Positions 15,736 to 24,886 of a DNA stretch of 64,000 nt are shown here, piece after piece. The notes beneath the pieces are model-generated. The model was not told the origin of the DNA and ran no database searches. It was given only the letters and a program-made list of their open reading frames with translations. Location: contig NC_020126.1 of NCBI RefSeq assembly GCF_000331735.1, forward strand, positions 868,001 to 932,000, in the 5' to 3' direction. The translations under genes and the position numbers were made by a program. Positions within the stretch are counted from its first letter, which is position 1, and every line of letters begins with the position of its first letter. Origin of the DNA: Myxococcus stipitatus DSM 14675 (lineage in GTDB: Bacteria > Myxococcota > Myxococcia > Myxococcales > Myxococcaceae).

Positions 15736-18700
15736 ATGCCTCTCGTTGAAGGTCTGAAGGTCCGCTACCTCCCGCAGCCCGAATGGGGTGTGGGGCACCT
15801 GTTGTCGCTCCAGGAAGACGGCGCCAAGGCGCTGGTGGCCTTCCCCGCACGGGAGGATGCCCCGGTGCTGGTGTCCACCAAGGGCGGGGCCCTGGTGTCC
15901 TACCCGCTCCCCGCGGGCGAGCCGGTGGTGACGTACAAGGGGCGGTTGGCGTTGGTGGTGGCGGAGGAGCCGGGGGCGCGGGGCCTGCGCCGCTACGTGC
16001 TGCGTTACGCGGACACGGGCGAGGAGGACGAGCTGCCGGAGTCGGAGGTGCGCGCGCTGCCGCCCCGGTTGGATCTGCTCTCCACGCTGCGCGAGGGCCG
16101 CGTGGGGGATGCCCGCGCCTTCACGCTGCGCAAGCAGGCGCTGGTGCTGGACGACGAGCGCCGGTGCGACGCGCTGGGCGCGCTGTTCGCCAGCCGCATC
16201 ATGGTGAAGCCGCACCAGGTGGGCGTGGTGCAGCGGGTGCTGTCCGCGCGCCGTCCGCGCTTCGTGCTCGCGGATGAAGTGGGCCTGGGCAAGACGATCG
16301 AAGCGGGCATGGTGTTCAGCGCGCTGCGCCTGTCGGGGCTCGCGCGGCGCTGCCTGGTCGTGGCGCCCAGCCACCTGACGGTGCAGTGGCTGGTGGAGCT
16401 GTTCCACAAGTTCAACCAGCTCTTCACGCTGATGGACTCGGACCGCTATGCGCAGTCGCTCAAGGAGGCGCCGGGCGTCTCCCCGTGGGCGCGCTTCCCG
16501 CTGGTGGTGACCAGCCTGGAGTTGCTCGCGCGCAGCGAGGAGCACCGCCAGGAGCTCGCCGGCGAGGACGCCTTCTGGGACCTGGTCATCATCGACGAGG
16601 CGCACCACCTCAAGGGCGAGCGCGCCTTCGAGGCGGCCAGCGTGCTGGCGAAGAACTCCTGGGGCCTGCTGCTGCTCACCGCCACGCCCATGCAGCTGGA
16701 CCCCGCCGAGTACCACGGGCTGCTCACGCTGATTGACGCGGCCACCGCGCCCAGCGTGAAGGGCTTCGAGGAGCGGCTGTCGCGCCAGGAGGAGCTGTCC
16801 ACCGCGGTGCGCGCGCTGATGGAGGGCGGCAAGGGCAAGGCGGACGCGGCGGTGAAGGCACTCTCCCGCCGCTTCCCCGAGGACGCCCGCCTCAAGACGC
16901 TGAAGGAGCCGGAGGCCCTGCTGCAGCACCTGGCGGAGACGTACAGCCTGAGCGACCGGCTGGTGCGCAACCGGCGTGCGGTGGTGGGTGGTTTCTCCAC
17001 GCGACGGCTGCACCGGCACCCGGTGACGCTGCCCGCGGAGGAGCTGAAGGTGCGGGACGCGGCGCTGGCGACGCTGGCGGAGGGCTCGCTGCGAGGCGCG
17101 CCCCTGGGCAACGTGCTGCGCCGGCTGGAGTCCAGCTCCGCGGCGTTCTCCGGCGCGGTGAAGTCCAACCCCTCGCTGAAGGCGAAGGCGGACGTGCTGA
17201 GGCTGCCCTCGCGCGACGCGAAGTTCAGCGCCTTCGTGGGCGTGCTGCGCGGCGTGTGGCAGGCGGAGCCGGCGGCGAAGGTGCTCGTCTTCACCGAGAG
17301 CCGGGACACGCTGGAGATGCTCCAGGCGGAGCTGTCCCGGGAGAACGTGGAGGCGCTGGGCTACCACGGCGACCTGCCGCTGGTGGAGCGGGACCGGCAG
17401 GTGGCGCGCTTCAGGGACCCGGAGGGGCCTCGGGTGTTGCTGTGCACGGAGGTGGGCGGCGAGGGCCGCAACTTCCAGTTCGCGCACCACCTGGTCCACT
17501 ACGACCTGCCCTGGAGTCCGGCCACGGTGGAGCAGCGCATCGGCCGCCTGGACCGCATCGGGCAGAACCACCCGGTGGAGATCCACGTCTTCGACGTGGC
17601 GGGCACGCTGGCGTCGGACGTGCTGTCGCTGCTGGCGGACGCGGTGGGCGTCTTCGGCGAGACGGTGGGCGGCCTGGACGCGGTGCTGGAGGAGGTGGAG
17701 ACGCGGCTCGCGGAGCTGGCGCTCCTGCCTCGCGAGGCCCGCGTGTCCTATGGCGCCGAGCTGAAGCAGAAGGTGGAGGCGGCGCGCGAGCAGGTGAAGC
17801 GCGCGTATGACCCGCTGCTCGACGTGCGCAGCTTCGACCGGCCCGCGGTGGAGCGGCTGGTGAAGCGCGCCCAGGCGCGCATGGGCATCGAGTCCGACGA
17901 CGAGGACGAGGACGCCGAGGCGCCGGGCCTGGAGGACGGCCTGTGGAGCGTCGCCCGGGACTTGGACGAGCGGCTGGAGGAGACCGTCACGGAGCTGGCG
18001 CGCCGGGTGGGCATCGGCGTGGACACCGACGAGCAGGTGGAGGCGTTCCAGGTGGCCTTCCAGTTCGGCCACGCGCTGAAGGTGGACGGCCTGCCGGGGC
18101 TGGACGTGATGGAGGACCGCACGCAGCTGGGGACCTTCTGGCGCGACACGGCGGTGGAGGCGGAGGAGCTGGAGTACTTCGCCACCGGCAACCCGCTGGT
18201 GGAGGCCCTCTTCGGCTTCCTGCGCGACGGCCCCTACGGGCGCAGCGCCTTCCGCTTCATCGAGAAGCGCGGGCCGCTCAAGGCGCGGGGCGTGGAGCTG
18301 CTGTACCACGTGCAGCTGCCGGAGCCGGAGGACACCTCTCCCGGGGCCCGCGTGCCCAGCCGTCAGCTCGCGCGCTTCCTGGAGCGCACCCTCGTGCACG
18401 TGGCCGTGGTGGACGGCGGCGCGGCGGGGCCCAAGGCGGATGACTCCGTGCGCTCCTCGCTCGACGCCGAGGGCAAGACGCTCAAGGGCGACGAGGTGTC
18501 CCGCGCGTTCCCGGGCTTCGACACCTTCCTGGACGACGCGGTGCCCGTGGGGCAGCGCGCCGCCGAGGCCGCGCTCGAGAAGCTCGCCACCTCCGCCCGC
18601 CAGGCCATCGAGTCCGAGCGCGACGGCGCCATGGAGCGCCTGCGCCTGTCCCTGGACCACCAGGGCCTGTCGGACGAGGCCCTCGCCGCCCAGCTGGGCG

Positions 18701-18792
18701 CGGAGCATGTTCACTATGAGCGCCTCCTTCAGGCCCTGGGTGGGGCAAAGGTGACTCTCGACTCCGCCTGTGGCTTCGTCATCAACCGATGA
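15736..18792 (+). CDS. SNF2/RapA-like superfamily 2 DNA translocase
   Basis: 1018 residues with a complete SWI2/SNF2 motor: motif I LADEVGLGKT (about 176-186), DEAH (about 288-291), the TATP-type motif III, and the C-terminal lobe motif VI QRIGRLDRIGQ (about 599-609). The order and the phrase LADEVGLGKTIEAG match RapA (HepA), which remodels stalled RNA polymerase, and the N-terminal ~100 residues are beta-rich as in RapA's Tudor-like domains. The C-terminal ~370 residues are helical and acidic in part. ATG 15736 is chosen because the domain starts there; the upstream frame from 15583 reads as non-coding. No methylase, nuclease or other defence gene adjoins it, so a housekeeping RNAP-recycling role is preferred. 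Confidence 0.85.
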   Translation: MPLVEGLKVRYLPQPEWGVGHLLSLQEDGAKALVAFPAREDAPVLVSTKGGALVSYPLPAGEPVVTYKGRLALVVAEEPGARGLRRYVLRYADTGEEDELPESEVRALPPRLDLLSTLREGRVGDARAFTLRKQALVLDDERRCDALGALFASRIMVKPHQVGVVQRVLSARRPRFVLADEVGLGKTIEAGMVFSALRLSGLARRCLVVAPSHLTVQWLVELFHKFNQLFTLMDSDRYAQSLKEAPGVSPWARFPLVVTSLELLARSEEHRQELAGEDAFWDLVIIDEAHHLKGERAFEAASVLAKNSWGLLLLTATPMQLDPAEYHGLLTLIDAATAPSVKGFEERLSRQEELSTAVRALMEGGKGKADAAVKALSRRFPEDARLKTLKEPEALLQHLAETYSLSDRLVRNRRAVVGGFSTRRLHRHPVTLPAEELKVRDAALATLAEGSLRGAPLGNVLRRLESSSAAFSGAVKSNPSLKAKADVLRLPSRDAKFSAFVGVLRGVWQAEPAAKVLVFTESRDTLEMLQAELSRENVEALGYHGDLPLVERDRQVARFRDPEGPRVLLCTEVGGEGRNFQFAHHLVHYDLPWSPATVEQRIGRLDRIGQNHPVEIHVFDVAGTLASDVLSLLADAVGVFGETVGGLDAVLEEVETRLAELALLPREARVSYGAELKQKVEAAREQVKRAYDPLLDVRSFDRPAVERLVKRAQARMGIESDDEDEDAEAPGLEDGLWSVARDLDERLEETVTELARRVGIGVDTDEQVEAFQVAFQFGHALKVDGLPGLDVMEDRTQLGTFWRDTAVEAEELEYFATGNPLVEALFGFLRDGPYGRSAFRFIEKRGPLKARGVELLYHVQLPEPEDTSPGARVPSRQLARFLERTLVHVAVVDGGAAGPKADDSVRSSLDAEGKTLKGDEVSRAFPGFDTFLDDAVPVGQRAAEAALEKLATSARQAIESERDGAMERLRLSLDHQGLSDEALAAQLGAEHVHYERLLQALGGAKVTLDSACGFVINR

Positions 18793-18953
18793 GGCGAGCG
18801 GCGCAGGCGCGCCAGGTCATGACGTGAAGTGTCATGACTTGGGAGGGCGGGTGGCTCCACTGTGTCGTGGGCAGTGGGGCTGTGTGCTGTCTTTGAGCAC
18901 CAGTCCAGTTGACCGATTCCTTAATCAACAAGAATTAGTGAATTGAGTCATGT

Positions 18954-19748
18954 ATGGTCCCTTCCGCCACGATTCCCACATCCAGGCAAAGCGGACAGGC
19001 AGCGGTGGAAGCGGCGTTGACGCTCCCGCTGGTGGTGTTCCTGGTGTTGGGGACGCTGCAGCTCTTCATGATGTTGCAGGCGCGCATCCTGGCCCAGGTG
19101 GCGGTGTACCGGGCGGTGCGGGCGGGCAGCCTCAACCACGGTGACTGCCTGCCGATGATGCACGCGGCGATGGTGACGATGCTGCCATCGGTGGTGCGCA
19201 CGGACAGCTCCGCGGCGCTGGCGGACGCGTTCCGGCTGCGGCGGGACAACCAGTACCGGGTGATGAGCTCCTACGGGAACGTCTTCATGGGGCCGCTGGT
19301 GGAGATCGTCCGCGACTCGCCGGACCCCGCGTGGGTGAGGGGGCTGGCGGGGGACGAGGACCTGCTCTTCGACCAGCCGTCGAACCAGGACGCGGTGCTG
19401 GACACGCGCACCCTCGAGATACGCATGGTGGCCTGGTACTACATGCGCATCCCCTTCGCGAACTGGGTGATGAGCCGGATGTTCCTGGCCCACTTCGGTC
19501 TGCGCTCGTACACGGCCACCAATCCGCTGATGCCGGCGCAGAAGCGCTCGGACTGGTGGAACGACGAGCCCGTGCCCCTGGGGCCGGATGACTGGCCGGG
19601 CGGGGCGCTGGATGACCGCATGGTGGCGTGGAGCGCGGCGGGGCACTTCGTCTTCCCCATCCAGGTCCACGCGGCGATGCGGATGATGACGCCGGTGATG
19701 GCCGAGAACTTCCAGCGAGGCGCCGAATGTCCCGTCAACGGCTTCTGA
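18954..19748 (+). CDS. TadE-like pseudopilin, first gene of a Tad-type operon
   Basis: A 264-residue protein with a short basic leader, a prepilin-like segment SGQAAVEAALTLPLVVFLVL (Gly followed by Glu five residues on) and one hydrophobic helix, as in TadE minor pilins processed by a prepilin peptidase. The exported remainder (about 220 residues) is much larger than a typical TadE and has no recognised domain. ATG 18954 is preferred over the out-of-frame ATG at 18950. The gene overlaps the next by 22 bases and begins a four-gene co-directional operon (18954-23035). The 157 bases upstream turn AT-rich just before the start, the likely promoter region, although no clean consensus is visible. 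Confidence 0.8.
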   Translation: MVPSATIPTSRQSGQAAVEAALTLPLVVFLVLGTLQLFMMLQARILAQVAVYRAVRAGSLNHGDCLPMMHAAMVTMLPSVVRTDSSAALADAFRLRRDNQYRVMSSYGNVFMGPLVEIVRDSPDPAWVRGLAGDEDLLFDQPSNQDAVLDTRTLEIRMVAWYYMRIPFANWVMSRMFLAHFGLRSYTATNPLMPAQKRSDWWNDEPVPLGPDDWPGGALDDRMVAWSAAGHFVFPIQVHAAMRMMTPVMAENFQRGAECPVNGF

Positions 19749-21259
19749 GTCCCTCGCGAGGGCAGGCGCTGGTCATCTTCGCGCTGACGCTGCTGTTGTT
19801 GGCGTTGATGGTGCTGATGACGCTGGGCTTCGGCATGCGCGCGAAGGAGCGCGTGGAAATCCAGATGGCCGCGGACGCGGCGGCCTACAGCCAGGCCGTG
19901 GCGACGGCGCGGACCTTCAACGCGATTTCGGTGATGAACCGCGCGCAGGTGGCCCACATGGTGGCCATGGCCGGCACGCAGGCGCTCATCAGCCGCAGCA
20001 GCCAGGTCTACGCGGCCCACATGGTCTGCACGCCCGCCTTCACGCCCGCGCAGTGGGGCCTGGGGGATGGCGCCGCCGCGACGCAGGTGAAGGAGCTGCA
20101 AGGGCGCGCGGGCAGCCTCTACCGGGCGGGGTTGAACCTCTACGCTCATCTGCTGCGCGAGCACATCGCGGACCAGCGGCTGGCGTACCGCATCGCGCGG
20201 GGCGCCAATCCGGAGCTGCTGGCGACGCCCGAGGGTGCGGCGAAGAGCTTCATGGAGCTCAACGGCGACAACGACGTGCCCAACCATGAGGACTTGATGA
20301 ACGCCGTGCGGCGCGGCGGCGTGGCGTGTGGCGCGGGCGCGGTGTGCGCGGTGGGGGGCAGCACGTCCGCGCACCTCAACGCGACGATGGGGAGCCTGGG
20401 GTGGACGTGGGTCCACAACCGGGCCACGGGCAGCGCGGGGTTCGGCACGGGAGGCGCGGCCCGGTCCACGGCCTTCCGTCGCTACGGCGCGGCGGCGGAG
20501 ATGGACCCTTCGACGTACAACACGGTGTCCGGCCGCAACGCCACGGGGCATGACCACGCCACGGTGGTGGTGCCCACGCGGTGCACGAATCCGCCGCCCA
20601 TTCCGGTGCCGGTGACGGATGCGTGGGTGATGTCCGACGAGCAGCAGACGCCGGAGGACCAGCACGTCTACGGCGTGCGCTTGCCGCCGGGCCAGGCGCC
20701 CGAGGATGGCGAGCCGCTCTACGAGCGCCACACGTTGGGCGCGTGTGTGTCGTGCCCGGGCATCTGGCCGTTCGCCATGGGCTACAACGTGGACGAGCTG
20801 CGGCGGGGGCAGGCCAACCACTACGGGCAGCCGAAGCTGTACACCGTCTTGCATCGCGATTACGGCAGTGACGCGCGCCGCAGGAGCCCGGACCCGTGGA
20901 ATCTCTTCTTCCGCTTCCCGTTCTCGGCGGAGAACACGACGGAGTTCGACTTGTCGATTCCGCTGGGCCGCTCGCGTCCCACGGGTCGCGAGGGGATTCA
21001 GCGCAACCAGGTGGCGCTGTCCGCGGGCATCATCTACTACCACCGGCCTCGCGCGGCGGGGCAGGGCGGGGGTTGGCGCGAGCCGCCCAACTTCTTGAAT
21101 CCCTTCTGGCGCGCGACGCTGGTGAGTCCGGAGGGCTCCATCGACGACAAGCCCGCGGCGAGCCTGGAGGCGGCGGGCTTCACGGAGCATGGCCAGGTGC
21201 TGCGCGCGCTGGAGCAGGTGGGCTATCGCGGCGGCAGCCGGCGGGGAGCGGGGTACTGA
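19727..21259 (+). CDS. TadG-like pilus assembly protein with large exported domain
   Basis: 510 residues: N-terminal TadG-like segment RGQALVIFALTLLLLALMV followed by GMRAKERVEIQMAADAAAY, the usual pattern of TadG/Flp-associated proteins, then a long helical region (about 45-160) and a ~330-residue exported domain with paired cysteines (CGAGAVC, CVSC) suggesting periplasmic disulfides. The ATG at 19727 lies inside the previous gene, so translation is coupled. It belongs with the flanking TadE-like genes; such pseudopilins build or cap Tad machines. The large globular part recalls the oversized pseudopilins of the Myxococcus Kil contact-killing apparatus; that link is inference. Confidence 0.78.
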   Translation: MSRQRLLSPSRGQALVIFALTLLLLALMVLMTLGFGMRAKERVEIQMAADAAAYSQAVATARTFNAISVMNRAQVAHMVAMAGTQALISRSSQVYAAHMVCTPAFTPAQWGLGDGAAATQVKELQGRAGSLYRAGLNLYAHLLREHIADQRLAYRIARGANPELLATPEGAAKSFMELNGDNDVPNHEDLMNAVRRGGVACGAGAVCAVGGSTSAHLNATMGSLGWTWVHNRATGSAGFGTGGAARSTAFRRYGAAAEMDPSTYNTVSGRNATGHDHATVVVPTRCTNPPPIPVPVTDAWVMSDEQQTPEDQHVYGVRLPPGQAPEDGEPLYERHTLGACVSCPGIWPFAMGYNVDELRRGQANHYGQPKLYTVLHRDYGSDARRRSPDPWNLFFRFPFSAENTTEFDLSIPLGRSRPTGREGIQRNQVALSAGIIYYHRPRAAGQGGGWREPPNFLNPFWRATLVSPEGSIDDKPAASLEAAGFTEHGQVLRALEQVGYRGGSRRGAGY

Positions 21260-21260
21260 C

Positions 21261-22211
21261 ATGCGCTCGAGGACCGCACGAGGCCAGTCGCTGGTGGAGA
21301 CCGCGCTGGGGTTGATGGTGTTCATCACCATCCTCCTGTTCGGCATCTACTTCGCGGAGGTGGGCGCGCTGACGTTGAAGGTGCAGGAGGCCGCCAACTT
21401 CGCGCTGTGGGATGCGACGGGCCGCGTGGTGCATGACCCGGAGGTGCAGGAGTGGCAGCGCACGTCGGCGGTGACGGGTGCGCTGGCGGAGGCGAACGGG
21501 CGCTACGTGGACTTCGACGGGCGCGCTCGGGTGGATGGGCGGGGTGGGGTGGAGATTCAGCAGGCGATTGCGCGCGCGCGGCCCATCCGGGTGGAGTGTG
21601 AGCCGGAGCTTCCCAACGGCGTGCCCACGCTGGGGCCGGAGCATGCGGGAGGGCCGCTCGCGGCGATGTCGGTCCAGTCGCCGGGGATGCGGTGCACGGC
21701 GTCCACGCAGCTGCGCGCCGAGCGCATCGGCCGCTTCATGGAGCCGGACACCTTCCGGACCTCGCATCGCCTGGCGGGCGCGGCCTTCCGGCTGTGCGCG
21801 GCGGGGCGTGCGACGAACGGCGTGTGTGAGGGGCGCTTTGGTTTGTTCCTGGATGACTGGGGCTTGTCGACGGTGGCGGAGGGTCGGGCCTGTGCGCTGA
21901 GCATGAACACCGGGGCGGTCTGCGCCAATCGCGACTACTACCTGTGGGCGGAGCGGGTGTACCGGACGAATGGCGGCGGCGGCGGCGCGGGCTCCGCGCT
22001 GGCGGCGCTGGTGGGGGCGGAGTCGGTCCCGGAGGACCAGTTCTTCATGAGCTTCCGGGGCGAGGAGGACCGCTACCAGGAGAACATCGGCCCGACGCAC
22101 GCGGGAGGACAGTCGGTCTGGGAGACGACGCCGTTTCGCGCGTCGAACCTGTCGCGCACGTATGACGTGCCCCGGGAGAACCGGTGGCTCGGTGGGGTGA
22201 GGGTGCGATGA
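21261..22211 (+). CDS. TadE-like pseudopilin, third gene of the operon
   Basis: 316 residues. The N-terminal RGQSLVETALGLMVFITILLFGIY is a classic TadE signature (Gly, then Glu at +5, then a membrane helix). The exported domain contains six or more cysteines (VECEPELP, MRCTAS, LCAAG, GVCEG, ACALS, VCANR), consistent with disulfide bonds outside the cytoplasm. It starts one base after the TadG-like stop and overlaps the next start (ATGA), so all three are co-translated. No tad secretion-platform, secretin or peptidase gene is adjacent; a CpaF-type ATPase lies 20 kb away at 41429-43144. Confidence 0.8.
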   Translation: MRSRTARGQSLVETALGLMVFITILLFGIYFAEVGALTLKVQEAANFALWDATGRVVHDPEVQEWQRTSAVTGALAEANGRYVDFDGRARVDGRGGVEIQQAIARARPIRVECEPELPNGVPTLGPEHAGGPLAAMSVQSPGMRCTASTQLRAERIGRFMEPDTFRTSHRLAGAAFRLCAAGRATNGVCEGRFGLFLDDWGLSTVAEGRACALSMNTGAVCANRDYYLWAERVYRTNGGGGGAGSALAALVGAESVPEDQFFMSFRGEEDRYQENIGPTHAGGQSVWETTPFRASNLSRTYDVPRENRWLGGVRVR

Positions 22212-23035
22212 AGCGCGGGAGTGCCGCGTGGGGGCTGGGCTGTGCGGTGTTGTTGGCCGTGCCCGGCGTCGCGCTCGCACAATCAAAGCCCGTGGGCGCT
22301 GCCGAAGGTGCTCGTCCGAGTGCCCCGGCGAAGCCCCCCTCCGCGCCCAAGTCGAAGGCCGGCGCTCCCAACAAGCCCCCGGCGCGGACGGAAGCGCCGA
22401 GCGCACCGCGCTTCGTGTGGCCCTCGCTGCGAGTCCTCGAGCAGGTGGACGCGAGCGAGGTGGTGGAAGCCGGCGGCGTCCCCGTGGTCCTCCGCGCGGT
22501 CGTGGTGAAGGACAGCGTGCAGGACCTGGTGCAGCGCTTCGCGGATGCCTTCCGCGCGGGAGGACTGCACGTCCCGCCCGGCAACGAGCAACCCCAGCTC
22601 GCCAGCGGCGCGGCCATGCTCACCGCCGTCGACATGTACAGAGGGCTGACCTTCACCGTCATCCTCCAGCCGCAGGATGGCGGCGTCACCCTCGTCTACC
22701 TGGGCGAGGCCAATCACACACTCCGCCGGGAGCCGAGCGCCGAAGGTGACGTCGCGACACTCCCTCCCGGCGCGCACCAGGTCTTGCGCGTGAATGACGA
22801 GGGCTCGCGGACGATGTCCTTCCTCGCCCCCATGTCCGCGAGCGAAGTGGACGCGTTCTACGCCCAGGTCCTCGGCCGCGAGGGCTGGCGCCGCGCCGAA
22901 GGTGATGCCTCCAGCTACACCCGCGCGAGCGAGGAACTGCGCGTCATGCACGAGCCCGCGGAAGGAGGACTGCGCTCGGTGGTCCTCATCCTCCGAGGCC
23001 GTGCTCGCGCCGCGCAGGGCTCCTCGGTGCCCTGA
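22208..23035 (+). CDS. Exported hypothetical protein of the Tad-type operon
   Basis: 275 residues with a Sec signal peptide (cleavage after VALA), a Pro/Ala/Lys-rich linker to about residue 70 and a globular alpha/beta domain. The later part (SASEVDAFYAQVLGREGW) looks like a repeated small alpha/beta unit seen in other myxobacterial exported proteins. I do not recognise the family. Its start overlaps the stop of the preceding TadE-like gene by four bases (ATGA), so it is produced with the pseudopilins and probably works with them in the periplasm. Confidence 0.75.
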   Translation: MKRGSAAWGLGCAVLLAVPGVALAQSKPVGAAEGARPSAPAKPPSAPKSKAGAPNKPPARTEAPSAPRFVWPSLRVLEQVDASEVVEAGGVPVVLRAVVVKDSVQDLVQRFADAFRAGGLHVPPGNEQPQLASGAAMLTAVDMYRGLTFTVILQPQDGGVTLVYLGEANHTLRREPSAEGDVATLPPGAHQVLRVNDEGSRTMSFLAPMSASEVDAFYAQVLGREGWRRAEGDASSYTRASEELRVMHEPAEGGLRSVVLILRGRARAAQGSSVP

Positions 23036-23048
23036 GCACGCCCCGCCG

Positions 23049-23426
23049 TCAGCGCGGGCTCGCATGCGCATGCAGCGCCACCGCGTTGCCCTCCGTGTCC
23101 TGGAACACGGCGAACGAACCCATCGGCCCCACCGACGTCTTCTCCACCAGCACCTTGCCGCCCGCCTTCGCGACGCGCCCCAGGGCCCCGTCCAAGTCCG
23201 CCCCCGCGTCCAGGAACACCCGGCTGCCCTCCAGCGAGGGCTTCGCGTACGGCGCCTGTACGAGCGCCCCCGTCACGTCTCCCTCCTGCTTCCGGGTGAA
23301 GACGGCGATGCGCGTGCCGTGGAAGTCCTCCACCTTGAGGGTGGTGCTCAGCACGCTCTCGTAGAAGCGCGTCGCACGCGCCAGATCCACGACGGGAATC
23401 TCGAACCAGTTCACTCGGTGGGCCAT
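23049..23426 (-). CDS. VOC-superfamily (glyoxalase/bleomycin-resistance-like) protein
   Basis: A 125-residue protein with the paired beta-alpha-beta-beta-beta units of the vicinal oxygen chelate fold: WFEIPVVDLARATRFYESVL opens the first and a second begins around GSRVFLDAGADLDGAL; FAVFQDTEGNAVALH closes it. Family members include metal-dependent lyases, dioxygenases and antibiotic-binding proteins. His3, Glu9 and His121 are candidate metal ligands, but the activity cannot be deduced. AGGAG before ATG 23426 supports the start. It is a monocistronic gene, convergent with the Tad-type operon. Confidence 0.88.
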   Translation of the reverse strand: MAHRVNWFEIPVVDLARATRFYESVLSTTLKVEDFHGTRIAVFTRKQEGDVTGALVQAPYAKPSLEGSRVFLDAGADLDGALGRVAKAGGKVLVEKTSVGPMGSFAVFQDTEGNAVALHAHASPR

Positions 23427-23515
23427 GACCTGTCTCCTGTTCGGCGTTCATCGCCGAGGGACACCATCCTGGCCCTTCCACCTGTCAGCCTTGTGTCAGG
23501 TTTGTCTTTCGAGGC

Positions 23516-24073
23516 TCAGGCGCGCAGCTTCTCGCGCAGCGCCTTGGCGCGGCCCTGCATGTCCGGGTCCATGCTGGTCAGCTCCACCGACTTCAGGCGC
23601 TGGTCCAGGCTCTGGGGCTTCTTCTGCAGCTTGCCCTCGTCGGCGAGCACCTCCAGCCGGGCCAGGGCCTTGTCGACGATGCGCTCGCGCGGATGGTCCA
23701 GCAGGCTGTCGAGGAAGTAGGCGTCCTCGGGCAGCTCCGGATACTTCTCCAGGTAGTCCACCACGGCCTTCACCCAGTCGGCGCGGGACTCGGACTCCGT
23801 CACCTTCTGCATGGCCTGCTTCTGGGCCTTGCGCTTGCCCTCGGGGTCGAACGTCTTCGCGAGGCCCTCGGGGAGCTCGCCGCCGGTGAAGAGTGCGTCC
23901 GCCGCGGCCTTGTACTTCTGGTAGCTCGCGCTGCGCTCGATCTTCTGCTGCGCGGGGTCATCCTGCCGCGAGTGGTACTTGCTGCCCTTGGCGCGCCCCG
24001 CGTCGATTTCGCGCCACGACTTGTTGCGCTTCCCGGAGAAGCCGCCGCCGTTGTCGTCCTTGTCCTTCGCCAT
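23516..24073 (-). CDS. Conserved-looking charged hypothetical protein
   Basis: 185 residues, hydrophilic and highly charged, with a glycine/lysine-rich N-terminus (GGGFSGKRNKSW) and a helical C-terminal half that looks like short HEAT-type repeats (WVKAVVDYLEKYPELPEDAYFLDSLLDHP). There is no signal peptide, membrane segment or recognised catalytic motif. Its GGGGAG RBS sits inside the last codons of the upstream gene (stop 24077), so the two are probably translated together. The basic N-terminus might bind nucleic acid. Family not recognised. Confidence 0.75.
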   Translation of the reverse strand: MAKDKDDNGGGFSGKRNKSWREIDAGRAKGSKYHSRQDDPAQQKIERSASYQKYKAAADALFTGGELPEGLAKTFDPEGKRKAQKQAMQKVTESESRADWVKAVVDYLEKYPELPEDAYFLDSLLDHPRERIVDKALARLEVLADEGKLQKKPQSLDQRLKSVELTSMDPDMQGRAKALREKLRA

Positions 24074-24076
24074 CCT

Positions 24077-24841
24077 TCATCTCCCCTTGCGTGCGCTCCA
24101 GAGCGCCGCGAGTCCGCGTTGGACGAGGGCGCGCACCGCCTCCAGCTCCTGTGCTTCCAGGGGCTGCTCCTCGTCCTGCTCCGCCTCGAAGAGCACCTCG
24201 TCCACGTACGTTCGCAGGGACTCGGGCATGGGTGGAGCCGTCGTGTCCGCCACCAGCGCCGCCGAGCGCACCGAAGCGACTCCCGGCGGCCAACCCAGCT
24301 CCAGCATGGCGTACAGCTCGAAGAGCAGGTGGCGGGCGACCCCATATCCTTCGTCCGTGAGCCCAGCGCCGTCAAGCTCGCCCAGCAAGGTGTCCTGCCG
24401 GTTCTCGAAGGAGTGTGACAGCCGCGTGCGCGCCTTCTCGTCGTCCTCCAGGTAACGCCAGGCCGCCTCGACGAATTCGCCGGTGGGCTCGCCCGGGTGG
24501 AAGGCCGGGGGCGCTACGGGCTTCACCTTCTTGGGCCGGGGCGGCCGGGGCCCGTCGTCCAGGCGCACCGTCTGCCCCGTCTCCACGCAATCCCAGAGGC
24601 CGAGCAGGTTCTGGTACAGCCGCCGGGCGATGTCCGGCGAGGGAAAGCGCGGCTCACCGTCGAACAGCGAGGGAATGACGTCCGTGTGCGGGCGGCCCTG
24701 GCCGTGGGCCTCCTGCATGCGGGCGAGCACCTGGGCGCTGTCCAGCGTGCTGCCGGACAGCTCCAGCAATCCATCGAGTGTCGGCGCGCCCTCGAACTGG
24801 CGCTGGAAGTCGTCGCTGTCTCGGTTCTTGGAGCGGCTCAT
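24077..24841 (-). CDS. Hypothetical protein coupled to the 23516-24073 gene
   Basis: 254 residues, soluble, predicted mostly helical. It begins MSRSKNRDSDDFQRQFEG and carries LYQNLLGLWDCVETG around a third of the way in, a basic proline-rich stretch (RPPRPKKVKPVAPP) and a helical end. No family is recognised. ATG 24841 is chosen because the frame upstream to 24880 is basic shadow sequence. It probably forms an operon with the gene at 23516-24073 (three-base gap) and perhaps with the small gene at 24887-25111. Confidence 0.72.
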   Translation of the reverse strand: MSRSKNRDSDDFQRQFEGAPTLDGLLELSGSTLDSAQVLARMQEAHGQGRPHTDVIPSLFDGEPRFPSPDIARRLYQNLLGLWDCVETGQTVRLDDGPRPPRPKKVKPVAPPAFHPGEPTGEFVEAAWRYLEDDEKARTRLSHSFENRQDTLLGELDGAGLTDEGYGVARHLLFELYAMLELGWPPGVASVRSAALVADTTAPPMPESLRTYVDEVLFEAEQDEEQPLEAQELEAVRALVQRGLAALWSARKGR

Positions 24842-24886
24842 GGCGGCGGGACGCTTACCCCGGCGGGCAGCCGAGCGCACGCGGCA

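Noticed and set aside
15715-18714. A 999-residue open frame antisense to the SNF2-type ATPase gene
   Set aside because: It is rich in Arg, His, Ala and Gln with no domain pattern; antisense open frames of this type are a by-product of GC-biased third codon positions. Similar frames at 7845-10427, 29899-32718, 47801-50842 and 59163-61592 were rejected for the same reason.
15736-18792. SNF2 ATPase as part of an anti-phage island
   Set aside because: No nuclease, methylase, phospholipase or other defence gene is adjacent, and the motifs and N-terminal region fit RapA-type RNA polymerase recycling better.
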